Below, piece after piece: positions 53,188 to 64,000 of a stretch of 64,000 nucleotides of DNA. The notes under the pieces were generated by a model, which had not been told where the DNA came from, searched no databases, and worked only from the letters and a program-made list of their open reading frames with translations. Both the position numbers and the translations under genes were made by a program. The DNA is from Moniliella sp. 'wahieum'. Its lineage: Eukaryota; Basidiomycota; Moniliellomycetes; Moniliellales; Moniliellaceae. Location of the stretch: positions 62,001 to 126,000 of the forward strand of contig RSEE01000053.1 of assembly GCA_003971905.1 (NCBI GenBank), read 5' to 3'. Each line of letters starts with the position of its first letter. Positions within the stretch are counted from its first letter, which is position 1.

Positions 53188-54625
53188 GTCTTCTCCTCTT
53201 CTTCCCCCTCTCCTGCGGCCGCCTCGGCATCCTTCTCCGCCGATGAGTTCTTTGCCACCCAGCCCGTCCCGCCCTCGGTTGCTGTCGCCGGCCGCCTCGC
53301 CCGCGACTTTGTCGCCCGCTTGAGTTCCAAGGCTGCCCAGGCCGCCCAAGCTGCCCCGCCTCCTCGCGCTGGCGCTGGCGCTGGCCCCTCCCCTCTCCCA
53401 TTCCGCGCATCGTGCTCGTCACCTCGGGCGGGACGACAGTGCCGCTGGAGAAGAACGTGGTGCGGTTCCTGGACAACTTTTCTGCCGGCACTCGCGGCGC
53501 CGCGTCGGCCGAGTACTTTCTCGCTCGCGGCTATGGCGTCATCTTTCTCCATCGCCACACTCGCTGCAGCCCTACACGCGCCACTACTCCCACACCACCA
53601 ACCCATTCCTTGATCTGTTGTACGAGGTACCCGGTGGCTCGGACCCTGCCTCCCCGAGCATCGAGGTGGATCCTGCTCATGCGCTCCACCTCCGCCCCGT
53701 GCTCGAGGCGTACCACCGTGCCCGCCACGAGGGGCTGTTGCTCCAGCTTCCCTTTACTACTGTGACCGAATACCTGTTTTTGTTGCGGGAACTGGCTGGT
53801 GTACTGGCGCCCTTGAAGCGGCATGCCATGTACTACCTCGCCGCCGCTGTCAGTGACTTTTTCATCCCCTCCACCCGAACCGTATGTTGTCCTCCTCCCT
53901 GGCCAGGTCCACATTCTGATCTTTCCGCTCTTCCCTCTCTCTCTTTGGCCAGTCGGAGCACAAGATCCAGTCGGGCAAGGGATCTCTGGTGATTGAGATG
54001 GACCAGGTACCCAAGGTGCTCAAGCCCATGGTGCAAGACTGGGCGCCGGACGGGTACGTGGTCTCGTTCAAACTCGAGACCGACCCGGGGCTCTTGGTGC
54101 CCAAGGCCGAAACCGCGCTGCAGAGGTACGGTCATCAAGTGGTCATTGGCAACGAACTCCATTCGCGCAAGGTCAAGGTAGTACTAGTGGAGCCTGCGAG
54201 TGCCAGTGAGCAAACTGCTGCCCCGCTTGGGTCCCAGCCACCGCACCCGCGACCCCTCTGCCTCTGTCCCCGCCTCGTTCCGCACCACGTGGCTGCGCAT
54301 GAGCCCAGCGGACATTGAGGCCAATGCCAAGTTGGACCAGGAGGCTTCGGCTGCCTGGCGTTCGGCCAGCGCTGGGATGCCCCAGCCCAATCCGCTTTCC
54401 TCGCCCGTCTTGGTACCCGTGCGACCCAGGCACATGTCCCGCCCGCACCGCAGCAGGAGGAAGACTACTCTCCTCATCCTCTCGTACCGGGGGGCGGGCT
54501 TGTATTTGGGTTCCCTGCTCCTCTTGCCTTGGCGAGGCAAGTATGGCGTACGCGAGATTGAAGAGACGATCATTGCGGAGCTGGTTGCGAGGCACGACGC
54601 CTGGGCTGCTGCTGCCTCCGCATGA
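53188..54625 (+). CDS. CAB2: phosphopantothenate-cysteine ligase (PPC synthetase)
   Basis: Second step of coenzyme A synthesis from phosphopantothenate. I chose the ATG at 53188 because the conserved frame upstream has no ATG; a one-base loss soon after it must be assumed. The conserved frame reads [60 protein letters not shown], then [33 protein letters not shown]. Intron 53882-53952. After it: [50 protein letters not shown] and the C-terminal [18 protein letters not shown]. This is the eukaryotic stand-alone type, not fused to a decarboxylase. Frame breaks near 53405, 53550 and 54190-54480. Confidence 0.9.
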
Positions 54626-55173
54626 TGGATGACTGGATGATTGGCAATGCGGCTGGGCCCAGTGCGACGTGGCATGCGAAGGGCCTAGGGAGGTCAGCAG
54701 GGGGAATTTGCCTGCGCAAGGGCCATGATCAACGTCAGAAACAATTATTAGTATGCCCATTTCAGTTGTGGCTGCTTGGAACCGAGGCTTTAGCTATGCG
54801 GAGCTCTCTACCTCGTCTGCATCTCGCTCATCGAATCACAGCTGGCTTAGATCTATGCCTTCGTCGATGCAGCCGTCCCTTGTGAGCTGCTCCTTCGCTC
54901 ACCATGCAAGAGGGATCCATCAGAGAAGGAGAACATGTTCATCTACGCAGGAGCACTCCTCCTATTGTTACAGGCAGAGGAAACCTTGACATACCCAATC
55001 CTGATCAATAAGAGTAGGCAAGGGAATGCAGTGCGGAGAAAGGGAGGAGAAAAATAAAGGGAGTGAGACGTCGTGTAGGGCCCGGGGCATCGACCCACGA
55101 CATAGGCATCCAAGCTAGCCAGTACCAGTTCCTACCACACCCATGGTACACCTAGGAGGTGAGATGAAGATAC
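54626..55173. other. intergenic region between convergent genes
   Basis: 3' flanks of the PPC synthetase (+) and V-ATPase subunit E (-) genes. No supported gene. Confidence 0.45.
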
Positions 55174-55846
55174 TTAGTTGAAGAAGTGGCGGTTGGGGTT
55201 CGGCCCAAACAGGTCGGTACGGATGATGGGCAGCATCAACTCCTCAATCAGCCGCAGCCGCTCTTCAGCGTATTGTCAATTGTAATCTGTCCTCGTGCGA
55301 GACGAGTTTGACTCCGCCCGAGGAATCTTTAGGCAACCCTCGGCGACAGAGAGACGGGCTTGCCATATGCTCCTTGTACTTGCTCGCCACCTCGTCCCAG
55401 CAGACCTTCCAACACACTCACGTCCTGCGCACGCACCACCAACGTCACCTTGGGTTCGGTGAGCTGGAGCATCCCTGAGCGAAAGCTGCACAAGCAGCTT
55501 TGCGTAGGCCGAAGGGTCGGACGTGGTCGAGGCGAGCTTGGCGCGAGCGGCATCAAAGAGAGATTGCAGGTGCTCCTCGCGGGCCTGGAGCAACTTGAGC
55601 GAGCAGCGTTGGTTGCGGTGGACTGGGCAATGCGGTGGAGGTAAGAGCAGCTTTGGCCTTCTTGTCGTACGTTGCATCGAGCGATACCGACTCGCCGCGA
55701 ACGAGTTTGCCCTTTTCGATGGCAAAGTCCTCGTCGGCGCGGACTTGGATCTCGCGCGCCTTTTCCACCGCCTCCTGCTTGATGAAGCTGACCATCTTCT
55801 TCATCTCGCTCAGCACCTCGTCGTCGTTTAGGGGGCGTGCACTCAT
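55174..55846 (-). CDS. VMA4: V-type proton ATPase subunit E
   Basis: Peripheral stalk subunit of the vacuolar proton pump. ATG 55846 gives MSARPLNDDEVLSEMKKMV and FIKQEAVEKAREIQVRADE, then the EKGKLV region. A short intron near 55600-55650 is likely. After it: RCSLKLLQAREEHLQSLFD, DPSAYAKLLVQLSL, TEPKVTLVVRAQDVSVLEG, LPKDSSGGVKLVS, and the C-terminal ERLRLIEELMLPIIRTDLF ending NRHFFN at the TAA 55174-55176. About 215-225 residues, as expected. Frame breaks near 55470, 55390, 55330 and 55270. Confidence 0.93.
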
Positions 55847-56866
55847 GGCGGGCAAAGCAAGGCAAGGAAAGGCAGCAAGGGGGTGGCCGGCGACACCAAA
55901 AGGGGGAGAGCAACCCGATGTGGAGACGGAGCAGCAATCAACTGGACCGGTGGGCTGTGGTTGCCTGGCGCCAAACGAACTCTGCAATTCCGCCGGCGGA
56001 AACGGGCCAGATAGGCCGTGCCAGCTCATGTTCAAATTCAAAGTCAAGTTGCACATTGTTGGCGCCACGATCCAAGCGCCAATCCACATGCGTCGGCTGC
56101 AAATTGCAACGAGGCGGACATCACTGGGTACGGCGAGGGAGTCGCTGATGGGCAAGATGACCCGGGGTGGATGTGTCGGACGAAGAGCGCGCGCACCTTG
56201 GTATTGGCCATCGCTACCTCCGCCTCTTCCCAGGAGTGAAAGACCTGCTTGCTGCCCTCAAGCGTGGGCTCAAGAAAAGCTCCGGCGGTGCTGGAGCGCC
56301 CACGGCGTAACGCATAACGGGCCATGGTTAACTGGGTTTGCAAAGGCCGCACATTCTGGTGGATGCTCCGAGCACGTATCCTACGTTGTATCTCTGCCTT
56401 TGCCCACATGCTTTTTCTGGACTGAACATGAACTCCTGCCGACTATCCCATTGCCCTCCCTTCACACTCTACACACATCGCCACATCGTCATGTGAGGTG
56501 AAGGTATATTGCCGGCTCGAGGTAACAGAAAGAGACCAGTCAGGACACGAACCAGCCAGACTCTCTCGAGGTCGGACTAATTCTGATAAGGGAGGGTGTA
56601 GGATATGAAAGCAGGCGTAGCGGCAAAAAAAAAACAGGAGGAAATGAAAATGGCGCCCACGCGGGGTGGGGTATATGTCGGTGAATGGTGCAACAGGGGG
56701 TGAAGGGAGCTGTCGGGATAAGGGTTGTTACTGACAAGGGTAGAGAGGGGGAGTTGCACATGACAACGGAATGAAGGCGGAGATTGAGGGATCAGGAACG
56801 TTGACATAGCATACAGCAAGCGTACCCGCCCACTCACTGGGCGGATAAGACACGTTGCACCCATAT
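55847..56866. other. intergenic region, VMA4 promoter side
   Basis: 1 kb between two minus-strand genes. One minus-strand frame (ATG near 56325) encodes FHSWEEAEVAMANTKVRAL and could be a small protein, but has no recognised family and is not annotated as a gene. Confidence 0.35.
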
Positions 56867-58630
56867 TTACTCACGCTTTAGTAAGCTTTGATCCGCACAG
56901 TCCATCACATCGAGAAACAGATCCCACAGCCCCGGCATATCCAACTCCTCCAGCACCTCCACATTCTTGCCCCCACGATCCCACGTGTCCCACGACTTGT
57001 GGCCCAGATGATCCGTAATCACAACCGTTCCCGCCGAAGGCAGTAGTCCAAGATCGACTTCAACGCGGTGACGAGGCGGAGGGTGAATGCGAGCGTCCTC
57101 AGCATAGGACAGGAGCGGATTGGCAGGAGGACCGGGCGCTCCTGCTTGCCCCGCCTCTTCCACCTCCTTAGCCTGGTCCAAATCGGGTGGGGACTTGGGC
57201 TCGGACGAGGTGTGCTCTGTGTCAGACTGACTTTCAGCCGGTACGGCATGCTTCTCTTCGCTGTTGCTCTCGGTATGGGAGGAATTGTGCCTTGTGGAGG
57301 AAGGAGGGGCACCGTACGCAAAGAACAACTTTTCGTCTGCGACATAGGCCACAGTCAACAGGTCGTGCACAGGGGGGCCGTACCTGAAGCCCATGCTTGT
57401 GGCATAACCCGAGGCCAAGAAAGTCATTGCAGACGAGACGATCTTGCGTACGTCGCTTGGACCTTCGAGTCCTTTGGGTGGGAAAGTTGTCGCAGGGTCT
57501 GTAGACGCCTCGGTTTCAACTTTGGTAGGTTTCTGTAGTGCCCACGGCGCTGGTACGAGTTGAAGCAGGCGGTCATTCACCTCAGAGGTAAAGATGGCTG
57601 CGAAATGGCATCAATAGCGTGTCAGCATATGGCACTCTTCTTGTTTCCTCTGCAGGAATATGAAGATCAAAACACAGAGAGACGACGTACCTTGCTTGGC
57701 CACTTTGGATCCGACCATGACAACTTTGACAGGGTGGTAAAACAGAATCGCCAAGGCTTCGGGGTCGCTGGCGGCATTGAACTCGTACGCCGCCGTTTCG
57801 CCTTCCTTGGCCTCCTCGGTCGCCCCAGCCATAACAACAATGGCAGCGACCGTGTCCGGTGCGACCAGGTCGGGATGCAACTTGATCAGCAGGGCAATAT
57901 TGGTACACGGCCCCATCACACAAATGTGGAGAGGCGGACTGCCATTCTGACGCCGGCGAAGCAACTCGTCAGCTAAAGCGGCCACCACCAGAGCTGGCGA
58001 GGCAGCTGGGACATTCAAGTCTGGTGCAACCGGTTCATCGCGTTTGGATCGGCCCGGCTTGGGATACTCAACAAGCGTTCGATGTTGGACCGGTCGTACG
58101 ATGCCCAGAGCCGCTCTGATAGAGCCGGTGAGTCGAGCGGAGGAAGACTGGTCACCCTTTCAGGCCATCACGGCCATGCATCGAGGCTGCATGCCGAGTA
58201 GCTGAATCAAGGGGGCATCCGCGCCACGGAGCAGGAGAGGATAGAGGGCAATACGATCAACGTTGCCATTTGTCTGGGTCGAGGGCTCCGCCTCCTCCCC
58301 ATCGTTTTTATCATTGTTCTCCCCATCGTTTTCCGCATGGTCTGCCGCTGCATTCCGAGCAGCTTCAGACCGCTTCCGCACCGCGTTGTCCGCACCAATG
58401 GCGACCAGGATCCGAGCGGCGTTTAAGTAGGTAGCCCGACCAGGCGCATTGCCAGATACAGTGCTGACGCCCACGAGACGCAAGCCTGGGTGATGTGTGG
58501 CCATAATGAGCGCCAACGCATCGTCATGCCCAGGATCACAGTCCACCCAAATGTCTTTGACCAGGGCGGGGTTGGCAATCGCATTGTACTTTACGCGAGA
58601 CCATCCTTCTAACTTGGCCATCACGGGCAT
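56867..58630 (-). CDS. URH1: inosine-uridine type nucleoside hydrolase
   Basis: Cleaves ribonucleosides to base and ribose (pyrimidine salvage). The start is ATG 58630 or 58621 (MAKLEGW). The calcium and ribose site DCDPGHDDALALIMA is intact, with VGVSTVSGNAPGRATYLNA, then HICVMGPCTNIALLIKLHP, VVMAGATEEAKEGE, YEFNAASDPEALAILF and the late histidine in GPPVHDLLTVAYV. Intron 57598-57690. It ends DCADQSLLKRE-stop at 56867. Two polar inserts enlarge it: an Asn/Asp/Glu-rich one (about 58260-58330) and a Ser/Glu/Pro-rich one (about 57110-57310). Frame breaks near 58165 and 58020. An upstream frame to 58899 could add an N-terminal extension. Confidence 0.9.
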
Positions 58631-61600
58631 CCCCCGCCCCCCCGTCGCTCCGAGGGGACGGAGCGGGGGCGGAGGCTGACTGCGTCGCAGATACTTGGTG
58701 TTGGTGTCGTTTGCGGTGGAAGGGATGGTGGTGGAAGGGAAGGATCGGGAGGATCGGGAGAGATGTCAGGGTGCTGCGGCTGGTCTGTGGGGTCGGAAGA
58801 GAGTCCCAGACGGGTGCTGAAGCGGCGAAAGAGGGCACCGACATGTGCCTTGGGCGAGCCGGGTAAGGGGGGCGATGTTTTGGAGGATTGTAGGGTCATG
58901 CTGGGAGAAGGTGTTCAGAGGGAAGAGGTATCGTCTGGGGCGGGTGGTGAGATGAGATTTCAGAGGCGGAGACTTTGTAAGGAAGGGGGAGGGGAGTGTA
59001 TGCGGTATTGGCGCGAGCGAGAGAGGGACGAGAGGGAGAAAGGGCTGATACTGATATGGGGTCACTAGGTCACTAGTCACTTGTGGAGGACGCCGAATGT
59101 TGCCACCAATGACGTTGATACGGGAGATAGGCTGTGGCGTCGAGGCGGGCGCCACTGCGAGCGACCAAGGGGCTATTGGGACACCGGTGATCAAAGAGGA
59201 GAGGGGGAGGGGATGGGGAGGGAGAGCGGAGCTGGGTTGGACGTTGGAGGCGCGGGGATGGTGGATGGGACAGGGTAGCACCGAGGGAAGGACAGCGAGC
59301 CGTGCAACGTACCATCCACCCTTGCCTGTGCTTAGCGCTTATATAGATATCGTTCGATCTCCCAAAGGATGGTTCGATGATTGCGTGCGGGAGTGTGAGC
59401 ATGGTGGGCGAACAGGGCAGTGCGGGTATTGATTGGGCGATGACCGATCGCGTGGGTCTGTATTAGCTGCCAGAAGAGCCGAGGCGGATCAGGGCGATCA
59501 GGGCAATCGATGATTGATGATCGATCCTGGCTTTGCCATCTGCGAACGGTCATCGGAGAATGAGCGACGACGCATAGTAACGAGTAAACCCCTGCCGCGC
59601 TTATCTCCCACCATGCACACACCACACATCAGGAACCCTCCCCCTATATATCTCCCAGCAGGCTTAAGGAGCCGTATCCGAGAGCCCACCACACACACAC
59701 TGTACACTAGCTCGACAGCCCTCCACATACTCTCGCCACCCTTCCGAGAACTATCGGCATGCGTCACCAACTCTTCAACAGCGTGCGCCTCTGCTCAGGC
59801 TTGCTTACATACATAGCGTGTGTAGCGTGCAACCTGGCGAGACCCATGAGAAAAGAAAAAAGATACTGGCCTGCCCGTCGCTCCTTTGGCCGAAGAGAAG
59901 AGGCAAAAGAGCTCTCTCTTCTCTCTGACACCTTTTTGACAGCCCTACAACCTATTTCCATCTACTCTTTGTGACATGTGCCGTTGCAGCGGACCCGCAA
60001 CCTTCTGCAACTCCCCCAACGTGCGATGTCAAAGCTGCACATGCTATATCGTCTACTACTTGTGTGCGCTCAATTCAAATTGGGCGTGAGAAAAGGAGAC
60101 ATCCATATAATACCCACACGCACGCTGGCAGCGCATCCTACATTTCACTGTTGACCGGCGTATTACCCGATGCGCCAAGCCAAGCGCTAATACTGATTGG
60201 GACATACGTTGCGGTGGCGTCACGCGTTCCTGGCGCTGGTCGCTGTTAGATACGTAGAGGAAGAAGAGCAACGGATTGCAACCGACGGTGCCTACGCGCC
60301 TACGGTACCCGGTTCATGCGTCGATCTCGCGCGCAAGAGAGAGGTCGCGCATCTCGTTACGCGTTAACGTGCGTTAACGTTATTTTATGAATTGTGCAAG
60401 GGTTTTGCGCATCGTGTCTGGTTCAACGTACAACCCGGTTTTTGAAGTTAAAACGTCGATCGCATATATACGTGGGCACCGTCGGGTCTAGGGTGGGCTT
60501 ACGCCCTTACGGTTGCGTCCCTCACCTGCACACCATCTTGTGAGCAGTGGTTCCTCTCTCTCTGCCGCGGGGCCTCACCGTCAGGACTCTCTCAGGGCCT
60601 TAAGCTACTGGTAACACCCTTCAAGCCTCGCCTGTGAAGCTTGAAGCTTGAAGCTTGAGGCCGAGGCTTGAGGTCAATTGACCCTACATTGGTCAGTCAC
60701 TAGTCACTAGTCACGCGCCGGCGAGAGGCGCTTGTGAGGCTTGTTTAGTGGGGCGGCAGTGTTCTGCTCGCACAGGCTATGCCCTCTCTGCTCGATCCCA
60801 CTATCATGCATCTCATGGTGCACGCTTTTCTCCTCCCCCCCCACCCTTACGTCCAGATGGGCCGTTTTGCCTCCTTGCCTTTTGTCTGGAGTCGGAGAGG
60901 GCGTGCACATCCATAGCTGAACCGGTAGGAGATGCCGAGCCCACCCCAAAATCATCCTGTCTATCAACATTGGTTTCTCTGGCGGTTAATAGGCCACAGG
61001 TACAGCGTCTTATTTCATGTCCTACTAAGTGCGAATGGAGCGACGCAGCAGGACACGATCATTAAGACACCTAGCCTCTATCGAAGCCGAATCAGCTCTA
61101 AGATCTAAGCGCTAATCGATAATCAGAGAGTATATTGATTCAAATATCCAGAGCGAAGGAGAGAGGGACGGGAGTGTTGGTTGAGAAAAGGGAGAAGGCA
61201 TGCGGGAGAGCGAGAAAGAGAAGACTGAGCGCGCGTGCGGGTGGCTTGGCTATAGCTATCATCCTATCGCATGCCACATGGTCCGCTAGCCTTTTATTAT
61301 AAGCTCTCTCTGTAAATGCATCAATGCGTCTCTTCGAAGAGGGAAATAGAGTAACCGGTAACTGGTAACCGGTAACCGGTAACCCCAGATGACCGCATTG
61401 GGGGGTGCCACCCGTCGACGTTGTTCTTTGATGACGTTGATGACTTTGACGAGCATTTGACTATGGCATGTCTCCATTCAATACTGGATGCAGTTGCGAG
61501 CCTTTTTGCAATAGTGTGGGGTGTGTGCAGAGATTGTTTTGCCCAAGAAGTGAAGGCAGGAGCTGCCAACATAGGTTGCAAGTTGAAATGTCAGAGCGGC

Positions 61601-61811
61601 GGCGATAGCGTCCACGTTACGTGATGCGCTCGTGATGCCGACCGGTCCGATGACATTGATCAAGCTATCAAGCTTCAAGCTCCAAATCAGGCCGACGCAT
61701 GGACCACCTCACCCTGGATGTGACCGGTCCGTGCACGCCCGGCCCCTCCGCCTTCTCCACCCCCACCCCCTCCCTTCCTTCCACCCCAGCAACGCAAACG
61801 AAGCTCATCTC
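58631..61811. other. gene-poor region with many short repeats
   Basis: 3.2 kb between the nucleoside hydrolase and the peroxidase. Nothing beyond a possible upstream extension (58631-58899) looks coding. Contents: CACTAGTCAC words (59068-59080 and 60693-60715), a GATTGATGATCGATC word (59512-59526), TGACATGTG (59973-59981), GTTAACGTGCGTTAACG (60363-60379), GAAGCTTGAAGCTTGAAGC (60637-60655), a GTAACCG array (61349-61385), and CAAGCTTCAAGC (61669-61680), about 130 bp before the peroxidase ATG. Confidence 0.5.
61349..61385. repeat. GTAACCG short tandem array
   Basis: Four to five imperfect 10-base units of GTAACCGGTA-type sequence; non-coding. Confidence 0.8.
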
Positions 61812-62493
61812 ATGTCTCTCTACACTCTCAAGTCGCCCTGGAAGAACTCGGTGCTGGACTACAGCACCTTGCGGGGCAAGGTGCTTCTCATTTTCAACTC
61901 GGCTACCAAGTACGTCCGTCTTCCATCATACCCCTCTCCCTTTTGCTCCCTCCACCGCCGGATTGTCTGTACCCCGGCGCTCAACAGCCGACGTGAGAGG
62001 TGCTAATCGATGCTGCACGAACAGGTGCGGTCTGACGCCTCAGCTCAAGGAGTTGCAAGAACTGTATGACGCCTACCATGCTTCTGGGCTGGAGGTGATT
62101 GGGTACCCCAGCAACCAATTCCGTTCCCAGAACCCGGAGAACGATGAGGACACAGACCTTTTGCCAGCTCAACTATGGTGTCCAGTTCCCCATGGTCAAC
62201 AAAAGGTAAGCAACGTAGGCTAGCACCGTTGTTTGGTGCAACATGGGTACTGACAAGATCTCTTCAATTTAACACAGCGACGTGAACGGACCGGGTACGA
62301 ACGAGGTGTTCAAGTATCTTAAGGAGCATGGCCATGGTGCGCTGGGCGAGTCGATCGCATGGAACTTTACCAAGTTCTTGGTGGATCGGAGGGCAATGTG
62401 GTCCGGTATGCGCCTACCACGCAGCCGAGCTCGCTCAAATCGGAGATTGAGAAACTCCTTGCGCAACCCCCTCCCCCTGCGTCCCAAGTGTAG
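61812..62493 (+). CDS. GPX: glutathione/thioredoxin peroxidase (Gpx family)
   Basis: Reduces hydroperoxides; fungal forms use cysteine and usually thioredoxin. ATG 61812 gives MSLYTLKSPWKNSVLDYS and LIFNSATK. Intron 61910-62024 (GCTAAT branch site near 62002) splits the lysine codon before the peroxidatic cysteine in CGLTPQLKELQELYDAY. The segment GLEVIGYPSNQF leads to a second cysteine in FCQLNYGVQFPMVNK (resolving type). Intron 62206-62277 precedes DVNGPGTNEVFKYLKEHG and WNFTKFLVDR, ending at the TAG 62491-62493. No selenocysteine is involved. Frame breaks near 62145 and 62395. A methionine at 61699 in another frame could add a presequence. Confidence 0.92.
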
Positions 62494-63371
62494 GGCCACT
62501 TCCTGGAACCTGCCACATCTGCCGTTTGCAACGCTGTATTGATTCGCGATTCGTGCGCCGCGGTTCGCGTTCTTGCGTTAGCTACGGTAAGCAATACTTC
62601 TCCATTTGGTGCAGTCAGGCTCGAAATGTAGCCACCCCCTGCATTTGAGTTACGAGGGATCGACGTACATCTTATGGATGGAGACCAAGCTGAGGCCTAG
62701 TTGAGCCAAAGAGAAGAAGAAGAATTGAATGTGGGTATCGTCTGATGCCGGCGCTCGCAAGGGACGTTGATGAGAACCAATACGGGTATACCTGTTGCCG
62801 TACACTCCTATATGGATGTTAAGATAGCTCATGTGAGCTGTTTTCGAGCCAACAGAAGTAGACCTACGCTGTTGGACGCACCACAACGGCAGATATGGAA
62901 AAGGGAGCCCACTAATCGCCAGAGGAGGCAGGAATGCGGTGTGACTGGCGCAAAGTGTATCCTCTTCGCGCTTGCACCTCTTCAGGGCGATGCCACCGGT
63001 ATATGTATGACATGGGGGTTACGTTCTCGTGCATGCCGACTGCTGTCCCTGCGTGTTTAAAAGCGAGGTGAACAGCGGATGCGCAGACGCACCGAAGTTC
63101 TGAGTCTGAGTGCACCGGCTAATGACCCATTGAAATATGAAATGTGTGACTGAGCCAGTGCACATGCCCATACTGCCACACTGGAAGGTCCGACGCAGGA
63201 TGGGAGATGTGAGAGTAATCCCACAGCCCTTACCACGACCTTCGCGCGCTCGAGCCTCATCTCCTGCGAGCTCCTCCTCTTGCCTCGCCGTTCCTCTTCC
63301 GTTGGTCGGTGACACCCTAACCGCAGTTTTCTGGTTCGCCCCCCCCCCCCCCTCCCCCCTAGGAGCTCGTC
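62494..63371. other. intergenic region between GPX and the Tim-like gene
   Basis: No supported gene; a C-run of about 15 at 63340-63356 lies just upstream of the next ATG. Confidence 0.45.
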
Positions 63372-64000
63372 ATGGGTTCGTACTTTTCCAAGCCCGAGTC
63401 GAGCGAAGTGGCGGTGGCGGAAGAGGACGAAGTACTCCACTCCCCGGCGTGGGGGGACCCGTCCCCTGAGGATCCCTATGTCTTACCGACACCAACTTCC
63501 CCGACTTTCCTTGGTGGCTGGGCTTGGCATTGCCGCTACGGCTGGCCTGTTCACAGGGCTCAGCCGTTCTGGACGTCTGGCCTCGCGGATTTTTCTGGCG
63601 GAAAATACCCATCGGGCACCGACGACGTATCACGGCTGGTACTTCTACAACAAGACCAAGAACTACCATGTTATCAAGATGGCGGTCAGTGGGGGCATCA
63701 AGCGCAGTTTCATCTACACCTCTGTCGTCGCTACGTTCCTCCTGACCGATGTGGCGGCAGGCACGATCCGGACCTGGGCCCAAGCCCGTTTCGCGCATGC
63801 CTCTTCGCCAACACAATCTAACGGGCCGCTTGCCAGCTACGGCAACACAGGACATAACATCGCTCGGCGTCGCTATCCATGCACGCGGAGCGAGCCGACT
63901 CGGACCCCCCAGCGCCACCTCAATGGCGGGACGGCAGGGATGTGGATGCGCACATGGACGTTGATATCATTCGCCCTAGCTACGACACCGACCAAGATAT
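63372..64000 (+). CDS. Tim17/Tim22/Tim23-family-like membrane protein, partial
   Basis: ATG 63372 gives MGSYFSKPESSEVAVAEED. After frame changes near 63505 and 63540 the conserved part reads LGIAATAGLFTGLSR, RIFLAENTHRAPTTYHGWY, YNKTKNYHVIKMAVSGGIK and FIYTSVVATFLLTDVAAG. In fungal Tim17/22/23-domain proteins I recall a similar AENAHR...GWYFYKKTKNY segment followed by glycine-rich membrane spans. The acidic tail (RDVDAHMDVDIIRPSYD) runs off the window edge, so the C-terminus is missing. It is probably in the inner mitochondrial membrane. The family assignment is tentative. Confidence 0.5.

Noticed and set aside
56044..56409. 121-codon minus-strand frame between VMA4 and the nucleoside hydrolase
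   Set aside because: Partly protein-like but no family, no splice or start support and overlapping promoter sequence.

Overview
The window is nuclear DNA from a GC-rich fungus, most likely a basidiomycete. This rests on gene content (glucan synthase FKS1, a Skt5/Chs4-type chitin synthase regulator, Tup1, a two-domain fluoride exporter, Siw14, a Zds-like protein, Cab2-type PPC synthetase) and on short GT-AG introns (53-131 nt) with CTAAT-like branch sites. I saw no rRNA, tRNA, CRISPR array or intact transposon. The exact lineage is not resolved.

Layout. 1-10 kb: CaM kinase (+), malate dehydrogenase (-, ends AKL), acetyl-CoA acetyltransferase (-), Hos2-type histone deacetylase (-), and a small unknown ORF. 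10-20 kb: RPS18 (+), a long Pro/Ser-rich Zds-like protein (+), an ataxin-10 family protein (+), an orphan terminal exon (-), an acidic unknown protein (+), the Siw14 phosphatase (+) converging on eIF3g (-). 20-30 kb: a mitochondrial RNase III-fold ribosomal protein (+), Skt5 (-) divergent from TUP1 (+) across 2.2 kb. 30-38 kb: gene-poor, with EB1 (-), a broken coding-like stretch near 33.5 kb and a membrane protein (+). 38-50 kb: enolase (+) converging on the fluoride exporter (-), then FKS1 (-). 50-59 kb: MCM3 (+), PPC synthetase (+), V-ATPase subunit E (-), nucleoside hydrolase (-). 59-64 kb: a gene-free stretch, glutathione peroxidase (+) and a Tim17/22/23-like protein (+) cut by the window edge.

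Most genes are housekeeping: central carbon metabolism, translation, replication, and cell-wall synthesis (FKS1 for glucan, Skt5 for chitin). I saw no biosynthetic or defence cluster.

Two things stand out. First, nearly every conserved gene, including essential ones, is broken by one-base losses in short homopolymer runs. Conserved protein sequence resumes in another frame with no gap. I infer uncorrected assembly errors, so gene spans below are start-to-stop envelopes of several frames. Second, the non-coding DNA reuses a small vocabulary of short palindromic words, above all TGACATGTGAC. That word occurs ten times, always outside coding sequence, and several copies lie 150-275 bp upstream of start codons. 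This is the best candidate here for an undescribed regulatory signal.
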